From the NCBI GenBank assembly GCA_964373575.1, contig CAYJVB010000024.1:1-12030 (forward strand): a DNA stretch of 12,030 bases, read 5' to 3'. The notes beneath the pieces are model-generated. The model saw nothing but the letters and a program-made list of their open reading frames with translations. It had not been told where the DNA came from and did no database searches. How positions within the stretch are numbered: the first letter of the stretch is position 1; the number at the start of each line of letters is the position of its first letter. The position numbers and the translations under genes are program-made. The stretch is from CAYJVB01 sp964373575. GTDB lineage: Archaea; Aenigmatarchaeota; Aenigmatarchaeia; CG10238-14. Of this stretch, positions 1 to 5,767 are shown piece by piece.

Positions 1-1
1 A

Positions 2-244
2 AAAGCTGATGAGATAGTAACATTCGTCAATGGATTGAATAAACCTCACGGCCTAACCTTCTACAAAGGATGGTGGTATATAGCTGAAGAAGATAGAGTT
101 GTAAAAGTAAAGCCTTCAATTAACCCATTGATAGCTGACAAGAACTCTTTGCAAGTTGTTGTAGATAAGAGTGGTAACTTATTTGTGTCGGATGATAATG
201 CTGGCGTCATATATATGATAAAATATTCCACATATTATAACTGA
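2..244 (+). CDS. Sorbosone/glucose dehydrogenase-like beta-propeller, 3' fragment, internally shortened
   Basis: The frame is open from the left edge to a TGA at 242-244, so the true start lies outside the window. The visible part reads as about 80 residues. The first half (GLNKPHGLTFYKGWWYIAEE and the following DRVV) matches my memory of an early blade in L-sorbosone dehydrogenase-like proteins. The second half (VVVDKSGNLFVSDDNAGVIY) matches the last blade of the same family, which ends in a VSDD-AGxIYRIxY motif. In full-length members these are separated by roughly 200 or more residues; here only about 15 lie between. Family members are usually exported six-bladed propellers that oxidise sugars or aldehydes, some with PQQ. 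Lacking the middle blades, this copy probably cannot be an ordinary enzyme. It could be a decayed gene, a short variant or an assembly join. The family call comes from remembered motifs, not a search. Confidence 0.6.
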   Translation, partial: KADEIVTFVNGLNKPHGLTFYKGWWYIAEEDRVVKVKPSINPLIADKNSLQVVVDKSGNLFVSDDNAGVIYMIKYSTYYN

Positions 245-256
245 GAAGTAGCAAAG

Positions 257-266
257 TATTTAAATA
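257..266 (+). promoter_or_regulatory. TATA box of the 287 gene
   Basis: The AT-rich element TATTTAAATA follows a purine-rich GCAAAG that could serve as a BRE. Its centre is about 25 bases before the ATG at 287, so transcription should start at or within a few bases of the start codon, giving a leaderless mRNA. No Shine-Dalgarno site is present upstream. Confidence 0.6.
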
Positions 267-286
267 TTAAATCAAGACCAAATATT

Positions 287-688
287 ATGGTAAAAAAAAT
301 ATCAATCGCAAACGCAACAGGTACAATAATTGAAATAACCAAACATGCGAACAAACCTGTCATAATAGCAGTTTATGGGTTACAACATCATGGAAAGAAC
401 TATTTGGCAGAGCGATTTAGAGGTGAATACGCCAGCGATAGATCAACATTAGTTATGCTTACAAATGGTCCTGAATATTTACCAAGATTCCGAGAAGCAG
501 GTTATTACTTTGTCTTAACTACACAGACTCCTGAAATAGATATTACTGACGTGATAGATAGACAAATACTAAAACACAGTGGTAAACTAAGTGCAGACTT
601 ACATGTTTTAATTTATAATCCGACTCTATATGAACCTGATTTAGGGAGATGCGATTTTTACGATTTAATAATTGAGAATAGACATTGA
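287..688 (+). CDS. Orphan small protein with degenerate P-loop (NTPase/kinase-like)
   Basis: A 133-residue soluble protein with no signal peptide or membrane segment. After an N-terminal beta-rich stretch comes a hydrophobic strand (VIIAVYG) and the sequence GLQHHGKNYL at residues 31-40. This has the Walker A spacing G-x4-G-K (G31, G36, K37), but N38 replaces the usual Ser/Thr that binds magnesium. The tail, with ADLHVLIYNP and FYDLIIENRH, resembles the late strands of small P-loop nucleoside or nucleotide kinases. I do not recognise a specific family, and the protein is shorter than a typical kinase. It may be a divergent or inactive P-loop protein. The ATG is supported by a TATA box 25 bases upstream. 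The gene converges on the secreted-protein gene at 725-1273, with 36 bases between them. Confidence 0.7.
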   Translation: MVKKISIANATGTIIEITKHANKPVIIAVYGLQHHGKNYLAERFRGEYASDRSTLVMLTNGPEYLPRFREAGYYFVLTTQTPEIDITDVIDRQILKHSGKLSADLHVLIYNPTLYEPDLGRCDFYDLIIENRH

Positions 689-724
689 TATAGCTGCTCT
701 CCATGTGAACATATTATCACAGAA

Positions 725-1273
725 TTATTGCTTTACAAACAACGTATCTCCATGAACCTTCTCAAAGAAGTTAAAGTATTTACCTGGTCCTAATTTAACG
801 TTCAATCTTATACCCTCTTCAGCACCCCTCGGTACTTTACCAAGCACACATTCAACCTGCATAACACCATCAAACTCTTCTCCGGTTTCAGCGACTAAAT
901 GAACACGAATGAATGCCCTACCACCCTCAAATTCCCCAGGCAATCCCTGCAGTGTACCATTACCATATGATCTAAAAAACAGCAAGGAAGTTGCTGTCCA
1001 ATTACCCCTACCTATCTCATTACCATCTTTATCTTTATGCACAAACGTACCGCCACCTGTAACAGTATCTTCATCTACATTTAACATACCATCTCCAACC
1101 ACTTCAACTGTGTCACCATTCGCAGCTTTAGCTATCACAGGACTGTGTAAGAATTCTGTTCCAATCATGTATTTGTATTCACGATGAGAATGAGTTGCGA
1201 AAGCAGTTGGAGATACTAATAATAACACCAAAACAACTGAAGAAAAAATCGAAAATATAATTTTATCTTTCAC
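725..1273 (-). CDS. Secreted conserved hypothetical protein
   Basis: 182 residues from a GTG start. The N-terminus is a textbook signal peptide: Lys-containing n-region, a hydrophobic run from about residue 5 to 20, and a likely cleavage after the AFA at residues 24-26. The mature part is rich in beta-strand patterns and Gly. It contains HSPVIAKAANGDTVEVVGDG and a VTGGGTFVHKDKDGNEIG segment. I recall such sequences from conserved hypothetical exported proteins scattered in bacteria and ammonia-oxidising archaea, with no function known to me. No catalytic motif is evident, and a single Cys (in VECVLG) argues against disulfides. The GTG fits a leaderless transcript from the TATA box at 1297-1305. 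The gene is divergent from the aldehyde dehydrogenase at 1408, so the 134 bases between them carry both promoters. Confidence 0.8.
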   Translation of the reverse strand: MKDKIIFSIFSSVVLVLLLVSPTAFATHSHREYKYMIGTEFLHSPVIAKAANGDTVEVVGDGMLNVDEDTVTGGGTFVHKDKDGNEIGRGNWTATSLLFFRSYGNGTLQGLPGEFEGGRAFIRVHLVAETGEEFDGVMQVECVLGKVPRGAEEGIRLNVKLGPGKYFNFFEKVHGDTLFVKQ

Positions 1274-1296
1274 AAATATTATTCTGTCGAAAAAAG

Positions 1297-1305
1297 AATT
1301 TATAG
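1297..1305 (-). promoter_or_regulatory. TATA box of the secreted-protein gene
   Basis: On the minus strand this reads CTATAAATT, centred about 28 bases upstream of the GTG at 1273. The distance predicts a start site within a few bases of the initiator codon. It supports the GTG choice and a leaderless mRNA. Confidence 0.55.
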
Positions 1306-1369
1306 ATGTGGCTGTAACTACTAGTTTCTAATTACAAAATAACAAAAACTTCAATAGTCAGAAGAAATC

Positions 1370-1379
1370 TTCATAAAAA
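1370..1379 (+). promoter_or_regulatory. Possible TATA element of the aldehyde dehydrogenase gene
   Basis: TTCATAAAAA, preceded by purine-rich GAAGAAATC, is centred about 33 bases before the ATG at 1408. This would give a leader of about 8 bases. It is a weaker TATA match than the others in the window, and the region is AT-rich throughout. Confidence 0.35.
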
Positions 1380-1407
1380 ACAAATCATAATTTAATTTAG
1401 ATAGCTT

Positions 1408-2889
1408 ATGCCAAAAAAAGAATTATGTAAACTCTACATCGATGGCGAATGGAAAGATTCGTCCAGCAAGAAAACATTTTTCACCTTGAATCCTGCAACT
1501 GAAAACCCCATCTGCAAAGTTTCTGAAGGAACAAAAGAGGATGTTAAAGCTTCAATAGATGCAGCCGAAAAGGCATATCATTCGTGGAGCGATGTACCAG
1601 CACCAAAAAGAGGTGAAATTCTTCTGAGAGTTTCGCAGATATTGAGAGCTGAAAAGGAAAGACTTGCTAAAATTGTAGCAACAGAAATGGGCAAAGTATT
1701 ACCGGAGTCAAGAGGTGATATTCAAGAAGCAATTGATACTTTTGAATATTTCGCCGGTGAAGGGAGAAGGTTGTTTGGTCATACTACTCCGTCCGAGCTT
1801 CGTGATAAGTTTGCAATGACAATAAGAATGCCGTTAGGTGTTGTTAGCATCATTACCCCATGGAATTTCCCTATTGCAATACCTGCATGGAAATTGGCTC
1901 CTGCATTAGTGTGTGGAAATAGCATTGTGTTCAAACCAAGTTCTGATACTCCATTGTGTGCAGCTGAATTAGTAAAAATCTTGATCAAAGCCGGTGTGCC
2001 GAAAGGAGTTATTAATTTTGTGCCTGGACCAGGAAATACTGTGGGAAGTGAAATGGTGAAAAATAAAAAAGTTCGAGGAATTTCTTTTACTGGCCAGAAG
2101 GAAACAGGTGAGTGGATCCTCAGAGAAGCTGGCATAAAGAAAATAGGCTTAGAGTTAGGTGGGAAGAACGGTATCATCATATTACCTGACGCTGATCTTA
2201 ACTTAGCATTGGAAGGCTGCGTATGGGGTGGGTTTGGTACAACAGGACAGAGATGTACAGCCGCCAGTAGAGTGATAGTCGATGAAAAGATTCAGAAAAA
2301 ATTTGAAAAAAATTTTGTAGATCAAGTGAAAAGATTAAAACTTGGTCCAGGGTATGATCCTAAATCTGATGTAGGACCTTTAATTAATAAATCAGCTTTA
2401 GAGAAAGTTCGTAATTACACAGAGATAGGAAAGAGAGAGGGAGCAAAATTATTGACTGGGGGTAAAAGAGCAAAGGGCAAAGGCTATTTCTATGAACCGA
2501 CTATTTTTACAGATGTCACAACTGATATGAGAATTGCGCAGGAAGAAATTTTCGGTCCAACTGTTTCAGTAATTCCTGTAGATGGGTTGAATGCAGCAAT
2601 TGAAGCAATCAACAGCATTGAATATGGCTTAAGCTCTTCAATCTACACAAACAACATCAGAAATGCGTTCAAGGCAATTACAAAGATTGAAACCGGTATA
2701 ACTTACGTCAATGCCAGCACTATCGGAGCCGAAGTTCATCTACCGTTCGGGGGCATGAAACAGACAGGAAATGGGACTAGAGAAGCAGGAATTGAAGGCA
2801 TTCACGAATTTAGTGAAACAAAGACTGTTTACATTGACTATTCCGGAAGGCTGCAAAAAGCGCAGATAGATATTGTAAAAGTCGGTTGA
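1408..2889 (+). CDS. NAD(P)-dependent aldehyde dehydrogenase (ALDH superfamily)
   Basis: 493 residues, the normal ALDH length. These enzymes oxidise an aldehyde to the acid with NAD(P)+ through a cysteine thiohemiacetal. All key residues are visible: N153 in PWNFP (oxyanion hole), K176 in FKPS (cofactor ribose), the FTGxxxxG loop at 227-234, general base E249 in LELGG, nucleophile C283 in GQRCTA, and E380 in EEIFGP. The stretch from GGKNGIIILPDADLNLALEG to GTTGQRCTAASR resembles semialdehyde dehydrogenases of the alpha-ketoglutarate-semialdehyde or aminoadipate-semialdehyde type, but the substrate cannot be fixed from sequence. There is no signal peptide, so it should be cytosolic. It has no obvious partner gene: the next gene, minD-like, begins 87 bases downstream with its own promoter. 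A housekeeping aldehyde-detoxifying or semialdehyde-oxidising role is inferred. Confidence 0.95.
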   Translation: MPKKELCKLYIDGEWKDSSSKKTFFTLNPATENPICKVSEGTKEDVKASIDAAEKAYHSWSDVPAPKRGEILLRVSQILRAEKERLAKIVATEMGKVLPESRGDIQEAIDTFEYFAGEGRRLFGHTTPSELRDKFAMTIRMPLGVVSIITPWNFPIAIPAWKLAPALVCGNSIVFKPSSDTPLCAAELVKILIKAGVPKGVINFVPGPGNTVGSEMVKNKKVRGISFTGQKETGEWILREAGIKKIGLELGGKNGIIILPDADLNLALEGCVWGGFGTTGQRCTAASRVIVDEKIQKKFEKNFVDQVKRLKLGPGYDPKSDVGPLINKSALEKVRNYTEIGKREGAKLLTGGKRAKGKGYFYEPTIFTDVTTDMRIAQEEIFGPTVSVIPVDGLNAAIEAINSIEYGLSSSIYTNNIRNAFKAITKIETGITYVNASTIGAEVHLPFGGMKQTGNGTREAGIEGIHEFSETKTVYIDYSGRLQKAQIDIVKVG

Positions 2890-2922
2890 CACAGAAGAGT
2901 AAAAAAGAATTTAATTGTTATT

Positions 2923-2938
2923 GTTAATGAAGATTAAC
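2923..2938. repeat. Perfect 6-bp inverted repeat between ALDH and minD-like genes
   Basis: GTTAAT-GAAG-ATTAAC forms a perfect six-pair stem with a four-base loop. It lies just upstream of the BRE/TATA region of the minD-like gene. It might be an operator half-site pair or part of the ALDH 3' end, but stems this short and AT-rich also arise by chance. Confidence 0.3.
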
Positions 2939-2946
2939 CGAAAGAA

Positions 2947-2955
2947 TTTTTATTA
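2947..2955 (+). promoter_or_regulatory. TATA box of the minD-like gene
   Basis: TTTTTATTA follows the purine-rich CCGAAAGAA and is centred about 26 bases before the ATG at 2977, predicting a leaderless transcript. The more canonical TATAAATA at 2961-2968 lies too close to the ATG to drive a transcript that includes it. Confidence 0.5.
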
Positions 2956-2976
2956 CGGAATATAAATAATGATTCA

Positions 2977-3756
2977 ATGACTCGGCTTATTTCGTGCATA
3001 TCAGCGAAGGGTGGTGTGGGAAAGACAACCCTAGTTTCTAATTTAGCTGCCGCATTATCTGATCTTGGTGAAAACACAATAGCGATGGATGCAAATTTAA
3101 CAACACCAAACCTAGGTCTGCATGTGGGAATGCATCTAGCACCAAAAACTATTCATCATGTACTCAAAGGCAAAGCGAATCTAAGAGATGCTATTTATCC
3201 ACATTCTTACGGTTTCAAAATAATTCCAGCCAGTTTAAATTTGAATGATTTGAAAGATGTTGACCCTTCAAGACTACCAGAGATAAGTTTCAGTCTTCTC
3301 GGCAGAGCAGATTATATCTTGTTGGACTGTGCAGCAGGAATCGGAAAAGAAGCCTTGTCAGGACTAGCCGCATCAGACGAAGTCTTAGTTGTAACAAATC
3401 CTACTACTCCAGCAGTTACAGATGCATTAAAAGTAGTGAGAATTGCACAAAACTCAAACATGAATATTATAGGGACAGTAGTTAATCGGGTTACTAATAG
3501 CCCACATGAATTGAAACAGCGTCAGATCAGTGATGTATTAGGTATTCCTAATGTTGCTGTTATTCCTGAAGATCATAATATACCTGTAAGCGTTCATCAA
3601 AAGAAATTGATATTTGAATCTGCACCTACTTCCCCGGCTGCTGTTGAGATTAAAAGATTGGCTGCTTGGATGACTGGAAGGGAATTTCTGACTCCCATTG
3701 ATTTAAAACAAAATGATAACTTATTACAAAGATTTGTTAACTGGCTAACTACCTAA
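2977..3756 (+). CDS. MinD/ParA-family P-loop ATPase (MinD-like)
   Basis: 259 residues. The deviant Walker A KGGVGKTT (residues 11-18) has signature K11, which acts across the dimer, and catalytic K16. The switch I region is at D38 with TPNLGL following. Walker B/switch II reads LLDCAAGIG around D117. The VVNRV strand near 169-172 and the PEDHNIPVSV loop near 197-206 are typical of MinD proteins. These ATPases dimerise with ATP on membranes to position cell-division or other polar machinery. The last ten or so residues (NLLQRFVNWLTT) place Leu, Phe, Val and Trp on one helical face with Gln, Arg and Asn opposite, as in a MinD membrane-targeting helix. No MinE or ParB partner is adjacent, which is normal for archaeal MinD paralogues. 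Plasmid-partition ParA is less likely for the same reason. Confidence 0.9.
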   Translation: MTRLISCISAKGGVGKTTLVSNLAAALSDLGENTIAMDANLTTPNLGLHVGMHLAPKTIHHVLKGKANLRDAIYPHSYGFKIIPASLNLNDLKDVDPSRLPEISFSLLGRADYILLDCAAGIGKEALSGLAASDEVLVVTNPTTPAVTDALKVVRIAQNSNMNIIGTVVNRVTNSPHELKQRQISDVLGIPNVAVIPEDHNIPVSVHQKKLIFESAPTSPAAVEIKRLAAWMTGREFLTPIDLKQNDNLLQRFVNWLTT

Positions 3757-3768
3757 CTCGACAAAAGA

Positions 3769-3776
3769 TTTATAAA
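3769..3776 (+). promoter_or_regulatory. TATA box of the 65-residue protein gene
   Basis: TTTATAAA, preceded by ACAAAAGA (BRE-like), is centred about 29 bases before the ATG at 3802 and 20 bases before the GTG at 3793. The spacing favours the ATG and a leaderless message. Confidence 0.65.
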
Positions 3777-3801
3777 GATAAGTAAATCATTAGTGTATTA
3801 T

Positions 3802-3999
3802 ATGCCTAACGATATACTCATTAAAGACGGAGAATACACGGAAGAACAATTTACAGCTCTTGGATTAACCGATACAAATCAAGACTATGCTTCAGAACGA
3901 CTTTACACAAAAGGTACTTTTGGATATTTTGTTAAGATTGAACCAGTTAAAGGCGGAATGAAGTATGTAATAAAAGGACACTATAAAAGAAACGTATAA
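3802..3999 (+). CDS. Small protein of unknown function (65 aa)
   Basis: The start is taken at the ATG at 3802, not the in-frame GTG at 3793, because the strong TATA box at 3769-3776 predicts transcription beginning near 3798, inside the longer version. The product is 65 residues, polar, soluble and without Cys. It begins MPNDILIKDGEYTEEQFTAL and ends with a basic beta-like segment (YVIKGHYKRNV). The middle contains an acidic/Asn-rich turn (TDTNQDYASE) and a short aromatic patch (GTFGYFVKIEPV). I do not recognise a family. Credibility as a gene rests on its own promoter, a normal amino-acid mix and its fit between promoter-bearing neighbours. The following mini-protein gene has its own TATA element. 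Confidence 0.65.
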   Translation: MPNDILIKDGEYTEEQFTALGLTDTNQDYASERLYTKGTFGYFVKIEPVKGGMKYVIKGHYKRNV

Positions 4000-4000
4000 C

Positions 4001-4009
4001 TTAAATTAT
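4001..4009 (+). promoter_or_regulatory. Candidate TATA element of the Cys/His-rich mini-protein gene
   Basis: TTAAATTAT is centred about 40 bases before the ATG at 4045. Transcription would start near 4030, leaving a leader of about 15 bases that includes the ribosome-binding site at 4036-4040. A second AT-rich element, ACTATAATT near 4016-4024, would instead give a leaderless mRNA. Confidence 0.4.
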
Positions 4010-4035
4010 CCAAATACTATAATTAGATCAATGAT

Positions 4036-4040
4036 GGTGA
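4036..4040 (+). promoter_or_regulatory. Shine-Dalgarno site of the mini-protein gene
   Basis: GGTGA lies four bases before the ATG at 4045. It is complementary to the archaeal 16S 3' end (…ATCACCTCC) and sits in the same register as the GTGATC sites of pheS and pheT in this window. This is the main evidence that so short a frame is translated. Confidence 0.6.
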
Positions 4041-4044
4041 ATAT

Positions 4045-4146
4045 ATGAAAGGACATGAATGTATGTGTGGTCATGACCATAAGAATATGAAGAAAAAGAA
4101 ACATGAAGATGAACATATGTGCCACTGTGGTGGAAATTGCTGCTAA
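4045..4146 (+). CDS. 33-residue Cys/His-rich mini-protein (metallothionein-like)
   Basis: The frame runs from ATG 4045 to TAA 4144-4146 and encodes 33 residues. Six are Cys (positions 6, 8, 26, 28, 32, 33) and six are His (4, 10, 12, 20, 24, 27). It is built as two similar ends, HECMCGHDH and HMCHCGGNCC, separated by a Lys-rich linker (KNMKKKKHEDE). Two CxC pairs, a terminal CC and surrounding His are what small metal-binding proteins such as metallothioneins show, so binding of zinc, copper or a similar soft metal is a reasonable inference. No named family is recognised. No in-frame start lies upstream because a TAG at 4024-4026 closes the frame, and a GGTGA site precedes the ATG. Alternatives are a metallochaperone or a redox-active peptide. 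The chance-ORF hypothesis is unlikely given the composition and ribosome-binding site. Confidence 0.75.
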   Translation: MKGHECMCGHDHKNMKKKKHEDEHMCHCGGNCC

Positions 4147-4164
4147 TTTTTCTATACATTAACC

Positions 4165-4173
4165 CTTTTAAGT
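4165..4173 (+). promoter_or_regulatory. Possible TATA element of the nucleotidyltransferase gene
   Basis: CTTTTAAGT is centred about 26 bases before the ATG at 4195, giving a leaderless message. It is a moderate match. The T-runs on either side (4147-4151 and 4174-4178) could also serve as the transcription end of the mini-protein gene. Confidence 0.4.
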
Positions 4174-4194
4174 GTTTTTGTTTAAGAGATAGCT

Positions 4195-5013
4195 ATGACT
4201 TACATGAGCCCAGCTGCGTTAATGTTTGATCAAAACAAATACGAAACAGGCTTGTTATTAGCAACAGGATTAATTAATGAGGTGGGATCGGAACAACTGA
4301 CCAAATATTTCAATTCTCCTAATTTCACTTATCAACAAGCATTGGATACAATTCAACATTATTATGACATAAGTGGCGGTGAAATTGTTTTACATGGAGG
4401 GTGGGGAATAGCTTTTACTGTTGGGAGTTATAGACAAGGAAGTAATGACATAGACTTCGCTTCTGAAATAGATGGATTGTATAGAATAGCAAAAATAGAA
4501 AAAGTGAATTATGTCACTGATTGGGGTTCATTTGTTGTTGTATATGATGGGAGAATGATTGAATTCTCACTTAATGGTATAAGAGGTACTAGTTTATCTG
4601 GAGGAATTCTAAACTATGAAAGAGATGGGTACAAATTTAGAATTTTAGATCCTGAAAGAATTGCCGCTCTTAAGTTAAGAAGAATTTACTCCAGAAAAAA
4701 CGATAAACAAGGAGTTCATGAAAGAGACATTATTGACTTGTTTACTTTGTTATCATCCGACATTTTGTTTGATCATGCTGGATCCAACATAGCAACGTTT
4801 ATTTATGAAAATTGTCCCCGCTTAGAATCTGCAGCAGAATTATTAGGAGAATTAGATATAGAGACAATATTTCCGTTACTATCTCAATATTTATCATCCA
4901 AACAAATAGATGCGAAATTAGTTTTATTTCAAAGAAGACGTGATGAAATAACAAAACGTTTAGAAGCATCTATACTACATAGAAGATATCTTCAAGAAAG
5001 AGGTTTATCCTAA
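4195..5013 (+). CDS. Nucleotidyltransferase-fold protein (AbiEii/aminoglycoside-NTase-like)
   Basis: 272 residues. The Pol-beta-type nucleotidyltransferase signature is clear: HGGWGIAF at 67-74, then R80 and NDIDF at 84-88, supplying the two metal-binding Asp residues D85 and D87. A third carboxylate, E123 in MIEFSL, lies on the next strand. The segment DPERIAALKLRR (152-163) followed by ERDIIDLFTLL matches the Lys helix and the (K/R)D-xxD motif of AbiEii-like and small aminoglycoside-type NTases. Such enzymes transfer a nucleotide to a small molecule, tRNA or protein. About 85 residues of helical C-terminus follow. AbiEii-type toxins normally sit behind an AbiEi antitoxin; none is adjacent, so a toxin role is not supported by context. 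The stop codon overlaps that of the convergent hydrolase gene by four bases. Confidence 0.8.
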   Translation: MTYMSPAALMFDQNKYETGLLLATGLINEVGSEQLTKYFNSPNFTYQQALDTIQHYYDISGGEIVLHGGWGIAFTVGSYRQGSNDIDFASEIDGLYRIAKIEKVNYVTDWGSFVVVYDGRMIEFSLNGIRGTSLSGGILNYERDGYKFRILDPERIAALKLRRIYSRKNDKQGVHERDIIDLFTLLSSDILFDHAGSNIATFIYENCPRLESAAELLGELDIETIFPLLSQYLSSKQIDAKLVLFQRRRDEITKRLEASILHRRYLQERGLS

Positions 5014-5744
5014 TTCTCTAACCAATTTACTAATTGAGAAATTAAATTCGGATCAACATTGAATAAATCTGTTCCATGAGCTGATGTTTCGTAAATTTTC
5101 AATTCCTTTTCTCCTTTGATTAAGCTTGCAATTCTTTTAGCCATTTCACTTGCTGAATTTAAGCTTCTTCCATCTTGAGTTCCTGCCGCCAAAAATACTT
5201 CTTGATCTTCTCTTAGCTTCGCAGCTGGCGGTTCAGTTAACACCCCTTTATAGTTTAAACCAGCCGAAAGTAAAACTGATTTTTTTATATCAGGATGATC
5301 TGCTTGATACTGCAAGGCTAAATTAGCACCGATAGATGCTCCGGCTAAATAGATTCTAGTTACTCCTTGCTGTTTAAGAAAAGAAACGGAGGCTTCCACA
5401 TCCTTAATAGATGATTGGTGTTGCTCATCTGTAAATTTTTGAAAATCCAGAAGATTATTATTTTGTTTTATACTTTCACCATGGCCTCTTAGATCAATTG
5501 CCAAAACGGTCATACCTTCTTTATTTAGTGTTGATGCAAAATCGTTCCAGCTCTCTTTTGTAGCAGGCATCATGTGAATCAATAAAACCGCAGTATCAGA
5601 ACCACTCCAATAGTTCCCTACTATTGTAACATCGTCAGTTGTTTGAAATGTAATTTTTCTCATAATTTCATCACTATTAGTTTTTTGAATACAACCACTT
5701 ATAAAAACCACTAAAATTAAAAGCAGCAAAAATTTAGATTTCAT
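5010..5744 (-). CDS. Alpha/beta-hydrolase, predicted lipoprotein
   Basis: 244 residues. The N-terminus (MKSKFLLLLILVVFISGC) is a lipoprotein signal with lipobox ISGC and acceptor C18, so the enzyme is probably anchored on the outer face of the membrane. The alpha/beta-hydrolase core is complete. It has an LLIHMMP oxyanion-loop strand (54-60), DLRGHGES at 84-91, the nucleophile elbow GASIG with S137, acid D191 in GTQDG, and H223 in SAHGT. This fold covers esterases, lipases and peptidases; the substrate cannot be told. The length fits a compact hydrolase without a lid insertion. The gene is convergent with the nucleotidyltransferase, their stop codons overlapping at 5010-5013. Its promoter region contains an exact 14-bp tandem repeat covering the TATA box. 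Confidence 0.9.
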   Translation of the reverse strand: MKSKFLLLLILVVFISGCIQKTNSDEIMRKITFQTTDDVTIVGNYWSGSDTAVLLIHMMPATKESWNDFASTLNKEGMTVLAIDLRGHGESIKQNNNLLDFQKFTDEQHQSSIKDVEASVSFLKQQGVTRIYLAGASIGANLALQYQADHPDIKKSVLLSAGLNYKGVLTEPPAAKLREDQEVFLAAGTQDGRSLNSASEMAKRIASLIKGEKELKIYETSAHGTDLFNVDPNLISQLVNWLEN

Positions 5745-5767
5745 TAATAATCAATTACTCCCAGGTC

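Noticed and set aside
909..1187. Open frame on the plus strand within the secreted-protein gene
   Set aside because: It is antisense to a gene with a signal peptide and promoter. The product is Pro/Ser-rich shadow sequence with no start signals.
1274..1407. Possible RNA gene in the divergent intergenic region
   Set aside because: The sequence is uniformly AT-rich with no cloverleaf, no extended stem and no C/D box pair; promoters account for it.
1779..2180. 133-codon minus-strand frame inside the aldehyde dehydrogenase
   Set aside because: It lies opposite the conserved catalytic part of ALDH. The frame stays open because of the codon usage of the real gene.
2961..2968. TATAAATA just before the minD-like gene as its TATA box
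   Set aside because: It is only about 12 bases from the ATG, so transcription from it would begin inside the gene. The element at 2947-2955 fits better.
2977..3756. Plasmid-type ParA from an integrated element
   Set aside because: No ParB gene, centromere-like repeats, integrase or attachment site is nearby, and the amphipathic tail fits MinD.
3793..3801. GTG start for the 65-residue protein
   Set aside because: The TATA box at 3769-3776 is about 20 bases away, too close for this codon to be included in the mRNA.
3802..5013. Toxin-antitoxin system formed by a short upstream gene and the nucleotidyltransferase
   Set aside because: The upstream genes show no helix-turn-helix or HEPN features, and each appears to have its own promoter. 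Only a speculative test is suggested in the findings.
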